Part shown: positions 1-8,027 of the stretch, piece by piece | Layout of the letters: each line of letters begins with the position of its first letter | How positions within the stretch are numbered: position 1 is the stretch's first letter | NCBI GenBank assembly: GCA_031082145.1 | Contig: JAVHLP010000001.1 | Coordinates: 124,001 to 188,000 of the forward strand | From: a bacterium | GTDB taxonomy: Bacteria > Bacillota > Sulfobacillia > UBA995 | DNA: 64,000 nucleotides | Direction of reading: 5' to 3' | Notes under the pieces: generated by a model | The model's database searches: none | Told to the model about the DNA's origin: nothing | Seen by the model: the letters and a program-made list of their open reading frames with translations, nothing else | Program-made: the position numbers and the translations under genes

Positions 1-393
1 GGCTTCCTCCACCGCCTCGGGGGCGATGACGTCTCCCCAGGCGGCTTCCACCACAATGACCTCCGCCCCGCAGCGACCGGCGATATCGGCCATGCGCTGG
101 CCGAAGAGGCCGTTCACCCCCACTACCGCCCGGTCGCCCGGCTCCAGGAGGTTCACCAGAACCGTCTCCATACCGGCGCTGCCCGTCCCCGACACGGGGA
201 AGGTGACCCGGTTGCCGGTCCTGAAGACGTGCCGCAGGAGTTCCATGACCTCGTTCATGATCTCCAGGAAGGCGGGATCGAGATGCCCCAGCAAGGGGGC
301 GGAGAGGGCCCTGAGCACCCGGGGATCAACGTCACTGGGCCCGGGGCCCATCAGGATCCGCGGCGGAGGGCTCAGGTCGGTCAGCTGAGACAT
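1..393 (-). CDS. Class V aminotransferase (alanine-glyoxylate / serine-pyruvate type), N-terminal part
   Basis: Only the first 131 codons are inside the window; the gene runs off the left edge. The N-terminus has the typical opening of the alanine-glyoxylate/serine-pyruvate aminotransferase family: the [12 protein letters not shown] segment, LLGHLDPAF, then [13 protein letters not shown], where the family binds the PLP phosphate, and [14 protein letters not shown]. These enzymes move an amino group from alanine or serine to glyoxylate or pyruvate with PLP. The PLP lysine lies outside the window. The ATG start is 20 bases after the pncB stop, so it is probably the last or a late gene of the same transcript. 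Substrate cannot be decided here. Confidence 0.88.
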   Translation of the reverse strand, partial: MSQLTDLSPPPRILMGPGPSDVDPRVLRALSAPLLGHLDPAFLEIMNEVMELLRHVFRTGNRVTFPVSGTGSAGMETVLVNLLEPGDRAVVGVNGLFGQRMADIAGRCGAEVIVVEAAWGDVIAPEAVEEA

Positions 394-413
394 GGCAGCC
401 TCCAATCCCCGCA

Positions 414-1445
414 TCAGATCACCTTGACCAGGCGGGGGGTTGGGGTCCGGCCGGGGATGCGGCCGCGCTTGGCCACCGGCCGGCCGTCGATCTCCTTGAG
501 GTCCATGGTCATGTCAATGGGACGGGCCCGCGAGATATAGCTGCCGACGCCGAAGGCGTCGGCGCCCGCCCGCACCAAGGCGGGCATACGCTCGGGAGTG
601 ATCCCGCCTGACACAAAGATCTTGACTTGCTTGTGGCCTGCGGCGTCGAGACGAGCGCGGACCTCCGCGACGAGCTCGGGGGTAACGCCCCCCCGTTCCC
701 AGGGGGTATCCAGGCGCACCGCGTCCAGCCGGTCACCCAGGGCGGCGGCCACCCGCAGCGATTCCTCGGCCTCATCCTTGAAGGTGTCCACCAGGATCAC
801 CCGCGGCTGGCCAGGGGGCATGATCCGATCATAAGCTTGGGCTACCGCCAGCGTGTCGCCGGCGATGAGGATGGCGGCGTGGGGTATGGTGCCGGACGGC
901 TCGCGGCCGCCCAGCCAGGCGCCCAGCAGGCAGCTGGCCCCAGCGGCGCCACCGGCGATGGCCGCTCTCTCCATCGCCGGGGCCACGGCGGGGTGCACGT
1001 GTCTGGCCCCAAAGCTCAGAAACGGCTTCCCCTGAGCCGCTTCGCGGCATTCCCGGGCCGCGGTAGCCCAGCCCGCGCTCGAGGCCAGGATCCCCAATAG
1101 AGCCGTCTCGAAGACGCCGAAGCGGTCGTAGGCTCCTTCCACCCGCAAGACCACCTCGCGCTCGGCGAAGCTCTCGCCGTCGGGCACCGCTTCCATGGTT
1201 ACCCCCCGCCCCAAGAGGAGCTGCCGGCATTCCTCACCGCCGCACATGATCCCCGATCGGCTGGGGAAGACCTCGGCCGTGACCGGGGTCTCCAGCAGGC
1301 CGAGTTCCTGGAGGACTTCCCTGGTCTTCACAAAGTAGACGTCTGTGGTCGCCCCCGCCAGGATGTCTTCGTGATTGGCGGAGTGGAAACGCCGGCCGGT
1401 CACATCCATGGCCCTGACTTCGGCCAAAGTCCTTATCTCGGTCAA
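414..1445 (-). CDS. pncB: Nicotinate phosphoribosyltransferase
   Basis: 343 residues. It converts nicotinate and PRPP to nicotinate mononucleotide in NAD salvage. The protein matches the short nicotinate phosphoribosyltransferase family: N-terminal [12 protein letters not shown], the [13 protein letters not shown] segment in the middle, [15 protein letters not shown], and the C-terminal phosphate-binding stretch [11 protein letters not shown] followed by [12 protein letters not shown]. Its ATG overlaps the stop of the preceding nicotinamidase gene by four bases (ATGA), so the two are translationally coupled and form a two-step nicotinamide to NaMN route. The downstream neighbour is a class V aminotransferase. 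Family assignment is firm; EC-level activity is inferred from family. Confidence 0.9.
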   Translation of the reverse strand: MTEIRTLAEVRAMDVTGRRFHSANHEDILAGATTDVYFVKTREVLQELGLLETPVTAEVFPSRSGIMCGGEECRQLLLGRGVTMEAVPDGESFAEREVVLRVEGAYDRFGVFETALLGILASSAGWATAARECREAAQGKPFLSFGARHVHPAVAPAMERAAIAGGAAGASCLLGAWLGGREPSGTIPHAAILIAGDTLAVAQAYDRIMPPGQPRVILVDTFKDEAEESLRVAAALGDRLDAVRLDTPWERGGVTPELVAEVRARLDAAGHKQVKIFVSGGITPERMPALVRAGADAFGVGSYISRARPIDMTMDLKEIDGRPVAKRGRIPGRTPTPRLVKVI

Positions 1446-1990
1446 CCCTTCCGGCCTCCCGCGCGCTCAGGTATCACCTGGACCCCCAGCGTCCTTCCAA
1501 GTTCCTTAAGGGCGAAGCGATGGGCCTCCTCGTCGAAGGACGCCACCGCGTCCGCCGGTACCGTGACGGCATAGTTGAGCATGTGGGCGTCGGCCGCCGT
1601 GTAGAGCACGCAGATGTTAGTGCAGACACCGACCAGCCGGATCTCCTCTACCCCGGCCTCGCGCAAGGTGGCGTCCAGATCGGTACCCGAAAAGCCACTG
1701 AACTTCCGCTTGGCGATGATCCTGTCCGACGGCCGGGGCTTGAGCTCGGGGCAGATCTCCGCTCCGGGAGTCCCCTCAACGCAGTGGGGCGGGAACATCC
1801 GGAACTCCAGATCGTCCGGGCGGTGACGGTCACACAGGTAGACAATGGTTTCACCCTTCGCCCGGGCCTCGTCCAGTTCCTCCCTGACGCGAGGGACTAT
1901 GGCCCTGGCCGCGTCGCCGCAGTAGAGCGTGCCGCCGGGGGCCATGAAGTCCACCAGCATGTCGACGATCACCAGTGCTCTTTTCGCCAC
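1442..1990 (-). CDS. pncA: Nicotinamidase / isochorismatase-family hydrolase
   Basis: 182 residues from a GTG start at 1990, chosen because AGGAGG lies 7 bases upstream and the conserved family start RALVIVDMLVDFM follows directly. The catalytic triad of the cysteine-hydrolase family is visible: Asp in VDMLVDF, Lys in IIAKRKFSGF, and Cys in VGVCTNICV. It deamidates nicotinamide to nicotinate, which the overlapping pncB gene then uses; that neighbour is the main reason to prefer nicotinamidase over other isochorismatase-like hydrolases. The first 140 bases also lie within the open frame of the upstream pseudouridine synthase gene, an unusually long overlap. Confidence 0.85.
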   Translation of the reverse strand: MAKRALVIVDMLVDFMAPGGTLYCGDAARAIVPRVREELDEARAKGETIVYLCDRHRPDDLEFRMFPPHCVEGTPGAEICPELKPRPSDRIIAKRKFSGFSGTDLDATLREAGVEEIRLVGVCTNICVLYTAADAHMLNYAVTVPADAVASFDEEAHRFALKELGRTLGVQVIPERAGGRKG

Positions 1991-2753
1991 CTTGTCCCCT
2001 CCTCGCCGCCGTAGTCTCGCCCAGGCCGACCAGTTCCCTGAGCGCACGCACCTCCGCCGGGCCGAGTTCCCGGTGCTCCCCGCGCCCTAGCCCGCCCAAG
2101 GAGAGGGGGCCAAAACGCGATCGCCGGAGTTGAAGCACTGGGTGGCCGACCGCCTCCAGCATCCGGCGCACCAGGTGGTGGCGCCCTTCGTGAACCTCGA
2201 GTTCCACCCATGCCCGGCCCTCATCGGACGCCATGATCGCGATCGAGTCAGCCCGGGCCGGCCCGTCTTCCAGGTCCACTCCCCGCCGCAGGCGCTCCAG
2301 GGTCTCCAGGCCGGGCACACCCGTGACCCTGGCCCGGTAGGTCTTGCCGACCTGGAAACGGGGATGCGTCAGCCGGTGGGCCAGTTCGCCGTCGTTGGTG
2401 AGGAGGAGCAGGCCCTCGGTGTTCCGGTCGAGCCTTCCCACCGGGTAGACGCGTTCGTCGACCCCCTTCACGATGTCCAGCACGGTAGGCCGGCCTCGCG
2501 GATCCCGCACTGCCGTGAGGTACCCCCGGGGTTTGTTCATGATCAGATACCTGAGCGACGGAGGGCGGGCGGTCACCGGTTGCCCGTCCACCTCCACCCG
2601 GTCCCGGCCGGTGACCACCTTCACTCCCGGACGGGTGACAACCTCGCCGTTGACCCGGATCCGGCCGGAGGCGATCAGCCCCTCGCACTCCCGCCGCGAC
2701 GCCAGTCCGGCCCGGGCCAGGAACACATGCAGACGCACCGGGGTCGGGTCCAC
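1851..2753 (-). CDS. rluB: 23S rRNA pseudouridine synthase, RluB/RsuA family
   Basis: 300 residues from a GTG start. The N-terminus is an S4 RNA-binding domain (RLHVFLARAGLASRRECE, then GRIRVNGEVVTRPG). The catalytic domain follows, with the motif PVGRLDRNTEGLLLLTNDG carrying the catalytic Asp, then KTYRARVTG and GRHHLVRRMLEAVGHPV. It isomerises uridine to pseudouridine in large-subunit rRNA. The family part ends near residue 245; the last 55 or so residues are a low-complexity Arg/Gly-rich tail read across the start of pncA in another frame (140-base overlap), so the natural stop may have been lost or a frameshift is present. It follows a RidA gene, 27 bases away. Confidence 0.87.
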   Translation of the reverse strand: MDPTPVRLHVFLARAGLASRRECEGLIASGRIRVNGEVVTRPGVKVVTGRDRVEVDGQPVTARPPSLRYLIMNKPRGYLTAVRDPRGRPTVLDIVKGVDERVYPVGRLDRNTEGLLLLTNDGELAHRLTHPRFQVGKTYRARVTGVPGLETLERLRRGVDLEDGPARADSIAIMASDEGRAWVELEVHEGRHHLVRRMLEAVGHPVLQLRRSRFGPLSLGGLGRGEHRELGPAEVRALRELVGLGETTAARRGQGGEKSTGDRRHAGGLHGPRRHALLRRRGQGHSPSRQGGTGRGPGEG

Positions 2754-2780
2754 CCCAGGCCCTCCTCTCCGCCGGCCGCG

Positions 2781-3245
2781 CTAGCCGGCGGCCACCTCGG
2801 CCACCAGGTCGACCTCAACCGGTGCGCCAAGGGGCAGTTCGGCCACTCCCACCGCCGCCCGGGCGTGCCGGCCACGGTCGCCAAACACCTCCAGCAGCAG
2901 CTCGGAAGCGCCGTTAACCACTTGTGGCTGCCCGGTGAAGCCAGCGGCGCTGGCGACAAACCCGGTCACCTTCACCATCCGCACCACGCGGTCGAGGTCA
3001 CCCACCTGGGCCTTCAGGGCCGCCAGGCAGTTCAACGCACAGGTGCGGGCAGCCTGGCGGCCTTGTTCCACGGATATCTCGGCTCCCAGTTTCCCCTCGG
3101 CGATGAGCCGGCCCGCCACCACCGGTAGCTGGCCAGAGACAAAGACGTGGCAGCCGCTGTGCACGGCCGGCACGTAGGCGGCGAGCGGGGGCGCCACCGC
3201 CGGCAGTTCCAGACCCATGACTCTGAGCTTCTCCTCCGGTCTCAC
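2781..3245 (-). CDS. RidA/YjgF/UK114-family protein
   Basis: 154 residues from a GTG at 3245 with AGGAGA 6 bases upstream; the open frame continues far upstream but looks non-coding there (Pro/Thr/Arg-rich). The sequence fits the longer YjgF-like subfamily: VHSGCHVFVSGQLPVV, then a GRQAARTCALNCLAALKA helix, and LPLGAPVEVDLVAEV at the end. RidA proteins hydrolyse reactive enamine/imine intermediates made by PLP enzymes and so protect other PLP enzymes. Here the exact substrate is unknown, and this subfamily lacks the clear Arg of classic RidA in the place where I would expect it, so deaminase activity is not assured. Confidence 0.8.
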   Translation of the reverse strand: MRPEEKLRVMGLELPAVAPPLAAYVPAVHSGCHVFVSGQLPVVAGRLIAEGKLGAEISVEQGRQAARTCALNCLAALKAQVGDLDRVVRMVKVTGFVASAAGFTGQPQVVNGASELLLEVFGDRGRHARAAVGVAELPLGAPVEVDLVAEVAAG

Positions 3246-3777
3246 ATCAGGTCTCCTCTCGTGATCGCCTGACTCCCTTATACTCCCGTGCCTTACCGGT
3301 TTTCCTGCGTCATGGGTCATCGGGTCTAAAAAACACACCCCGGGGCAGACTGATCCCGGGTCTGTGGCGGCCGAGCGCAGACGGGTCCGGGCTTCCTTAG
3401 GGTGTCCGTCCCCGTCGGGCAAAGGTTGCCGTGGGTTGCGGGTCGGGTCACACGGTGGGCGCCCTGGTGTTGTGGGGTCGTCCAGCGTCCCTGTCACCCC
3501 GGGATCCGCGTCAGCCGGAGTCGAAGATGGCGGCCGGTTCGCAACGGGTCCATGCCGGTCGGGACCGGCGGGCTCGGGCAGGATCGACCCTCGTCGGGCT
3601 AAGATCGCCGTCGTTGCGGCAGTGGTCTGGCTCGGCCCGGAGGCCGGGCCGGGCTGCACAAGGAGCGCCGGCGGTTGAGTCAAGGTCTCGGCGGGCGCCG
3701 CAGGGGTCGGCCGCGGCCGCAAGGCGCCGCTGGCTCCACAGGTGCTCGCCGGGGCCGGGTCGAAGGTCGCCACAGGC
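3246..3777. other. Gene-less GC-rich stretch between the polymerase and ridA genes
   Basis: About 530 bases without a convincing gene. Open frames exist on both strands but translate to Pro/Ala/Arg/Thr-rich sequence without any recognisable motif, as expected by chance at this base composition. The only clear element is a terminator-like hairpin with six T residues on the minus strand near 3328-3361. The 400 bases upstream of it could be a long 3' untranslated region or a structured RNA; I recognise no RNA family. Confidence 0.6.
3328..3361 (-). terminator. Probable intrinsic terminator
   Basis: Read on the minus strand: a CCCGGG arm, about ten bases of loop, a CCCCGGGG arm, then GTG and six T residues. 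It would end transcripts coming from the ku/ligase/polymerase operon or from an RNA encoded in the gene-less stretch, and separate them from ridA. Confidence 0.6.
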
Positions 3778-4662
3778 CTACTCTATCCCCAATGCCCGCA
3801 GGGCATTGCCCACGTCCTGGGGATCCTCCAGTACCGGCCGGAAGAGATCGCCCACCCGGGACAGGCGTTCCCCGAGTGACTCCAGGTTCAGGTCCCCCGG
3901 CTTCAGGCGGGGTAGTTCATCCCAGGCGACCGGGGCCGAGACCGGGGCCCCCGGCAGGGGCCGGAGGCAGTAGGGAGCGGCCAGGGTTTTCCCCATGGCG
4001 TTCTGCAGGTGGTCAATATACACGCCCCGCCGCCGCGCTACGACCCGCTCCCGGGTGGTACGCCCCGGACAGGCCTCGTGGATGATATCGGCTACCCCGG
4101 CAACCAGACGGGCGATCGTTGAGTAGCTGGGCCCGCGGCAGAGCGGCAGGTAGATGTGAATGCCGGTGGCTCCCGATGTCTTCGGGTAAGCGCGCAGGCC
4201 CAGTTGGCCCAGGATGGTCCTGACCATGAAGGCAACCTCCACCGACTCGGTGAAGCCGGCCGGGGGGCTGGGGTCAAGGTCGAAGACGGCGAAGTCGGGG
4301 AAAGCGGGGGCGTCAGACCGGGAGAGCCAGGGGTGGATCTCGATTACCCCCCACTGGGCAAGCCAGACGAGGGTGGCAGGGCTGTCGGCAAGGCAGTAGT
4401 TGATGGTCCGCTCACCATGCCGGAAGGGTCCCCGCCGGATCCACGCCGGCGCACTCGGAGGGATGTTCTTCTGGTAGAAGCGCTTGCCGTGAATCCCATC
4501 GGGGTACCGGGTGAGCGAGAGGTACCGGTCCCGCAGATGAGGCAGCAGGTGGGGCGCCACTTCCTGGTAGTAGGCCACCAGTCGGCCCTTGGTGTACCCG
4601 TCCTGGGGCCAGAAAGGCTTGGCCAGGTTGGTCAGCTTGAGCGCGACGGGATCAGAGGTCAA
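3778..4662 (-). CDS. ligD-pol: LigD-type polymerase/primase domain protein (NHEJ)
   Basis: 294 residues from a TTG start at 4662 that overlaps the ligase stop codon (TTGA). It is the stand-alone polymerase domain of LigD: LTNLAKPFWPQDGYTKGRL at the start, then YLSLTRYPDGIHGKRFYQKN, the metal-binding DLDPSP motif, KTSGATGIHIYLPL, and the late VYIDHLQNAMGKTLAAPY segment. In bacterial end joining this domain adds nucleotides, often ribonucleotides, to fill gaps at broken ends brought together by Ku. It is the last gene of the gerW-ku-ligase-polymerase run. A longer frame with an upstream ATG exists inside the ligase gene, but the family start fits the TTG. Confidence 0.9.
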   Translation of the reverse strand: MTSDPVALKLTNLAKPFWPQDGYTKGRLVAYYQEVAPHLLPHLRDRYLSLTRYPDGIHGKRFYQKNIPPSAPAWIRRGPFRHGERTINYCLADSPATLVWLAQWGVIEIHPWLSRSDAPAFPDFAVFDLDPSPPAGFTESVEVAFMVRTILGQLGLRAYPKTSGATGIHIYLPLCRGPSYSTIARLVAGVADIIHEACPGRTTRERVVARRRGVYIDHLQNAMGKTLAAPYCLRPLPGAPVSAPVAWDELPRLKPGDLNLESLGERLSRVGDLFRPVLEDPQDVGNALRALGIE

Positions 4663-5540
4663 CAGCCGCCCACCAACCCCCGGTAGACCGGTTGTCGCAG
4701 CAAGCCCTCGGCCGTCAGTTCGGTGTACTCCACCCGACAACGAAGGCCCGGCTCGACCCAGCGGACCGGTCCCGGCACCCGACCGGAGTCGGCCAGCGGG
4801 GAGTCGGCCCGCAGCCGCAGGCGTCGCACCAGGTCCTCCCCTTCCGCCCCGGAATACCCGGTGCCGACCCTTCCGATGTAGCTCAGGCCATCACCGCCGG
4901 CGACGGCCAGCACCAGCGATCGTGGGTAGCGGGGATGGATCCCAGTGTAACCGACAATGGTGGCCTCCAGCACCTTCCGGTGGCGAACCTTCAGCCAGTA
5001 GCGGGAGCGTTCGCCCGGCAGATAGGGGCTTGCCACCTCCTTGGCGACGATTCCCTCCAGGCCCCGATCGGTGACCGCCCGGTAAAGGGCCAGGCCCTGG
5101 CCCACCACGTGTTCGGAGAAAACCAGGCTCGTCCCGCATGCGGGTACTACCTCCCGCAGGGCCTCCCTCCGGGCCTCCAGCGACTCCGCCATCAGATCCC
5201 GCCCGTCACGGTGCAAGAGATCGAATACCACGTAGACGACCGGCCCCTGGCGGTCCTGCAGGGCACCGAAGTCCGGCCGGGCTCCCCGCATGGCCACCAA
5301 CTCGCCGTCCAGGATCGCCTCCCTCGCTCTCACCCAGCCGGGGAGGGGCGCCAGTTCAGGGTAGAAGGAGGTGAGATCGCGGAGGTTCCGGCTCTGTAAC
5401 CGCATGACTCCGTTCTCGACAAAGGCCAGGCAACGGTAGCCATCCCACTTGACCTCAAACCAGTGCCGGGGCGAGTCGAAGGCTCGCTCGCTTGTCCGGG
5501 CCAGCATGGGCCGCACCAGCCGGCCGAGCACCCCGACCAC
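4659..5540 (-). CDS. ligD-lig: ATP-dependent DNA ligase (LigD ligase domain, NHEJ)
   Basis: 293 residues from a GTG, 3 bases after the ku stop. The nucleotidyltransferase motif I is FEVKWDGYRCLAF, where the Lys takes the AMP. Further motifs are LDGELVAM (III), VFDLLHRDG (IIIa), EGIVAKEV (IV) and YWLKVRHRK (V). The OB-fold domain follows (EATIVGYTGIHP to the end). It seals double-strand breaks with Ku. In many bacteria ligase and polymerase are fused in LigD; here they are separate adjacent genes, and there is no 3'-phosphoesterase domain in this window. Confidence 0.93.
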   Translation of the reverse strand: MVGVLGRLVRPMLARTSERAFDSPRHWFEVKWDGYRCLAFVENGVMRLQSRNLRDLTSFYPELAPLPGWVRAREAILDGELVAMRGARPDFGALQDRQGPVVYVVFDLLHRDGRDLMAESLEARREALREVVPACGTSLVFSEHVVGQGLALYRAVTDRGLEGIVAKEVASPYLPGERSRYWLKVRHRKVLEATIVGYTGIHPRYPRSLVLAVAGGDGLSYIGRVGTGYSGAEGEDLVRRLRLRADSPLADSGRVPGPVRWVEPGLRCRVEYTELTAEGLLRQPVYRGLVGGC

Positions 5541-5543
5541 GGC

Positions 5544-6347
5544 TCAGTCCTCCGCCCCCAGCGGGGCGCCGTCGCCATCGCCCTGGGTCATGTCGACGCT
5601 CGCTCGCAGGGCCTCCAGGAGGTCCACCACTTCGGCAGTGGCGGGCTCGCGGTATTCGAAGACTTGCCTCCCTTCCACCTTGGCTAGCACCAGTTCCTGG
5701 AGGGCTTCCCGGCGGCGGTCGAGGTACCGGCCGGGTGTGAAAGGGTGGGTCAGGTTGTCCACAAGAGTGAGGGCCATCTCCAGTTCGGCCGGCTTCAGTT
5801 CAGGGATCCCCAGAGGGCCTTCCAGCCCGGCGGCTGACCGGACCTCGTCCGGCCAGAACATGGTGGACAGGGCAAGGACGTCGCCGTAGCCGCGAAGGGC
5901 CGCCAGGGTCTCCTTGTCCCGGATGGCCACCCGGGCCACGGCGACCCGGTCACGCTCCCGCATCACCTGTCGGAGGAGATGGTAGGCCTTGTGACCCCCG
6001 TCGGCCGGTTCCAGGAAGTAATTCTTCTCGTAGTAGACAGGGTCGATCTCGGCCAGCCGCACGAAGTCAAGGATCTCCACCGTCCGGCGCGAGAACCCGG
6101 GCAAGGCGGCCAGGTCGTCGTCCCCGATCAGCACGAAACGGTCCCGCTCGTACTCGTAGCCGGATACCAGGTCTTCGCCGGCGACCTCGGTCTCGCAGTT
6201 GGGACACCATTTCCGGTAGCGGATAGGCGTACGGCAGCGCCCGTGGAGCCATCGAAAACGGAGAGCGCGCCGGGCGGTCGCCGCGTAGAGGCGCACCGGG
6301 ATGTGCACCAGGCCGAAGCTGATGGCGCCCTTCCACAGGGGCCGCAA
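5544..6347 (-). CDS. ku: Ku DNA end-binding protein (NHEJ)
   Basis: 267 residues from a TTG start 5 bases after the gerW stop. The opening MRPLWKGAISFGLVHIPVRL is almost diagnostic for bacterial Ku. A CPNCETEV zinc-like pair, GYEYERDRFVLI and the YYEKNYFLEP segment of the beta-barrel follow, then the LVDNLTHPFTPGRYLDRRREAL helix of the dimer arm. Ku forms a homodimeric ring on DNA ends and recruits the ligase and polymerase encoded next. Its position directly behind gerW, under a forespore-type promoter, suggests expression in the developing spore, as known for ku/ligD of Bacillus subtilis. Confidence 0.95.
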   Translation of the reverse strand: MRPLWKGAISFGLVHIPVRLYAATARRALRFRWLHGRCRTPIRYRKWCPNCETEVAGEDLVSGYEYERDRFVLIGDDDLAALPGFSRRTVEILDFVRLAEIDPVYYEKNYFLEPADGGHKAYHLLRQVMRERDRVAVARVAIRDKETLAALRGYGDVLALSTMFWPDEVRSAAGLEGPLGIPELKPAELEMALTLVDNLTHPFTPGRYLDRRREALQELVLAKVEGRQVFEYREPATAEVVDLLEALRASVDMTQGDGDGAPLGAED

Positions 6348-6352
6348 TCAGG

Positions 6353-6835
6353 TCAGCTCCCCGGGGTGGGGGTGGGCCTGCGGCCAACCGTTCGCCGGGG
6401 AGGAGCGGCCGGTACGGCCGCCTGGTACGCCTGGCCGTCACCGCGGACCAGGCCCGCCACCTGATCCAGCACTTGCGGCGCCAGGTCGATGAGGCGGTCG
6501 ATGATGGCCCTCCCATCCACGGGGAGGAGCCGCACCGTACCTTGTCCCACTACCAGGAAGCCTATAGGCTGGATGCTCACGCCGGCCCCGCTGCCGCCAC
6601 CAAAAGGCAGGGTCGCCTGGCCACCCGTGTCGGCTTGCCCCTGACGCTTGCCGTTGCGATCCGACTCGTACTCGGTCCCCCCGGCGGCGAAGCCGAAGCT
6701 CACCCGGGAGATGGGGACGATCACGTTGCCATCCGGCGTCTCAACGGCATCGCCGACGATGGTGTTGACATCCACCATCTCCTTGATGGCTTCCATGGCC
6801 GTCTTCATCAAGCCCTGGATGGGATGGTCGCTCAT
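6353..6835 (-). CDS. gerW: GerW-family sporulation/germination protein (YtfJ)
   Basis: 160 residues, ATG start. The N-terminal part matches the YtfJ/GerW family: an amphipathic MKTAMEAIKEMVDVNTIVG helix, DGNVIVPISRVSFGFAAGG, a glycine-rich FGGGSGAGVSIQPIGFLVV and then VRLLPVD. In B. subtilis GerW is made in the forespore and is needed for a normal germinant response. The Ala/Pro/Arg-rich C-terminus is probably disordered. A sigma-F/G-type promoter lies about 30 bases upstream, inside the end of the DUF2953 gene, and the ku gene follows after 5 bases. Confidence 0.88.
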   Translation of the reverse strand: MSDHPIQGLMKTAMEAIKEMVDVNTIVGDAVETPDGNVIVPISRVSFGFAAGGTEYESDRNGKRQGQADTGGQATLPFGGGSGAGVSIQPIGFLVVGQGTVRLLPVDGRAIIDRLIDLAPQVLDQVAGLVRGDGQAYQAAVPAAPPRRTVGRRPTPTPGS

Positions 6836-7449
6836 ATCCCGACTCCTTCCTGCCCGCTCTCCCGCCTAATATTGCTCCCGCCGGGCCGGGCTATGCGGCG
6901 CCAGATGAGCGGGAGCACCCGCCAGGCAAGCCGGAAGCCGAACCCGATCAGCCGGGCCACCCGGAGAGCGACAGCAGCCCTGAAATCGACCTCAAGCACG
7001 CTACGACCGTATTCCGGCCGTAGACTTAGCCGCGGCCGGATTCCTGTCCAGGGGGCCACCAGCCCGAGACCCGCCCAGCACCAGCCCACGAGCAGCGCGG
7101 TGGAGGCGGCGTCGCCGGTGCCGACCCGGGCGGACAAGCTCGCCTCGGTGATCCGGGTACCTCGTAGCATCCACCGCAGCAGGGGAAGTTGGGCCCGAAG
7201 AAGCCCCAGCCACTCGCCAAGGGGGATTTCGGAGAAGCCGTCGGCTATCCGGCCGGGGTCGGTGAGAGCGACGCTGAGCCGCTGGAACACCCGCGGTCCC
7301 AGTTCGCGCCGGAAGGAGATGCCCAGAGCAGACACGGTCAGTATCCCCGGCCCGCCCTCGGGAAGGCGGAAGCTGAAGCGGACCGGAAGCCAACTCCAGG
7401 CCACGACCGAGGCCAGGGCCAAGCCCGCGGCCCCAAGCCACCATGCCAT
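6832..7449 (-). CDS. DUF2953 domain membrane protein (YtfI-like)
   Basis: 205 residues, ATG start; the stop overlaps the gerW start by four bases. It begins with a hydrophobic segment (residues 3-20), followed by a DUF2953-type body with LSLRPEYGRSVLEVDFRAAV and a hydrophobic C-terminal stretch GFRLAWRVLPLIWRRI. The pairing of DUF2953 with YtfJ/GerW is conserved in spore formers, which supports a sporulation-associated role, although no biochemical function is known. It follows scpB after 23 bases. Confidence 0.8.
   Translation of the reverse strand: MAWWLGAAGLALASVVAWSWLPVRFSFRLPEGGPGILTVSALGISFRRELGPRVFQRLSVALTDPGRIADGFSEIPLGEWLGLLRAQLPLLRWMLRGTRITEASLSARVGTGDAASTALLVGWCWAGLGLVAPWTGIRPRLSLRPEYGRSVLEVDFRAAVALRVARLIGFGFRLAWRVLPLIWRRIARPGGSNIRRESGQEGVGI
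6867..6896 (-). promoter_or_regulatory. Forespore (sigma-F/sigma-G) type promoter for gerW-ku-ligase-polymerase
   Basis: Minus strand: -35 GCATA at 6892-6896, 15-base spacer, -10 AGCAATATTA at 6867-6876. This fits GYATA and nine of ten positions of GGNRANAHTW. It lies inside the 3' end of the DUF2953 gene and gives a leader of about 25 bases before the gerW ATG. Matched by eye against the known consensus; no score was computed. Confidence 0.6.
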
Positions 7450-7472
7450 GGCAGGCCCGTCCTCCCCGGCGG

Positions 7473-8027
7473 CTAGCCTTCCCGCTCCTCCGGTGAATCA
7501 TGCGGGGCAGGGGCCAAGGGGGGCAGCTCTGCCAGCGACCGGAGGCCGAAGTGACGCAAGAAGCCGGGCGTGGTCGCGTAAAGGATGGGCCGGCCCACGG
7601 TCTCGACCCGGCCCACCTCCTGGATCAACTCCCGCTCGACCAGGACTGCGAGCACCTTCTCGCAGTTGACTCCCCGGACCATCTCAACCTGGGCCCGGGT
7701 GATGGGCTGGCGGTAAGCCACCACGGCCAGGGCCTCCAGGGCGGCGGGGGAGATGCCGACGGGGGCCTCGGCCGGGCTCAAGGCGCGCACCAGGGGGGCC
7801 AACTCGGGACGGGTGGCGAGGCGGAACCCCCCCGCCACCTCCTGGAGTTCGAACCCCCGCCCCTCCCTGCGGTATTCGGCGGCGAGCTCACCCAGAAGGG
7901 CCAGGACCTCGCCTTCGTCGACCTCGAGGACACGGGCAGCGGTCGCCGCCGGGAGAGGCTCCGGGGAGACCAGCAGGAACGCCTCCAGGGCCGCCCGCAG
8001 GCCTAGCCCTCCCGGTGCTTCTTTCAC
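7473..8027 (-). CDS. scpB: Segregation and condensation protein B
   Basis: 184 residues from a GTG at 8027 that overlaps the scpA stop (GTGA). Two winged-helix domains are seen: LRAALEAFLLVSPEPLPAA to GFRLATRPELAPLV, then SPAALEALAVVAYRQPITR, VRGVNCEKVLAVLVERELI and GRPILYATTPGFLRHFGL. ScpB binds ScpA and the SMC ATPase in the condensin complex that compacts and segregates the chromosome. Length and order next to scpA are those of most Firmicutes. Confidence 0.93.
   Translation of the reverse strand: MKEAPGGLGLRAALEAFLLVSPEPLPAATAARVLEVDEGEVLALLGELAAEYRREGRGFELQEVAGGFRLATRPELAPLVRALSPAEAPVGISPAALEALAVVAYRQPITRAQVEMVRGVNCEKVLAVLVERELIQEVGRVETVGRPILYATTPGFLRHFGLRSLAELPPLAPAPHDSPEEREG

Noticed and set aside
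2130-3128. A 332-codon plus-strand open frame
   Set aside because: Antisense to rluB and ridA; His/Gly/Pro-rich translation without motifs.
3384-3404. GTCCGGGC-like sequence reminiscent of RNase P RNA on the plus strand
   Set aside because: The neighbouring GAGGAAAG block and the other conserved P4 parts are missing; only a short chance match.
3246-3773. N-terminal 176 codons of the long minus-strand frame ending in RidA
   Set aside because: Pro/Thr/Arg-rich without any domain, interrupted by a terminator-like hairpin; RidA begins at a GTG with its own ribosome site.
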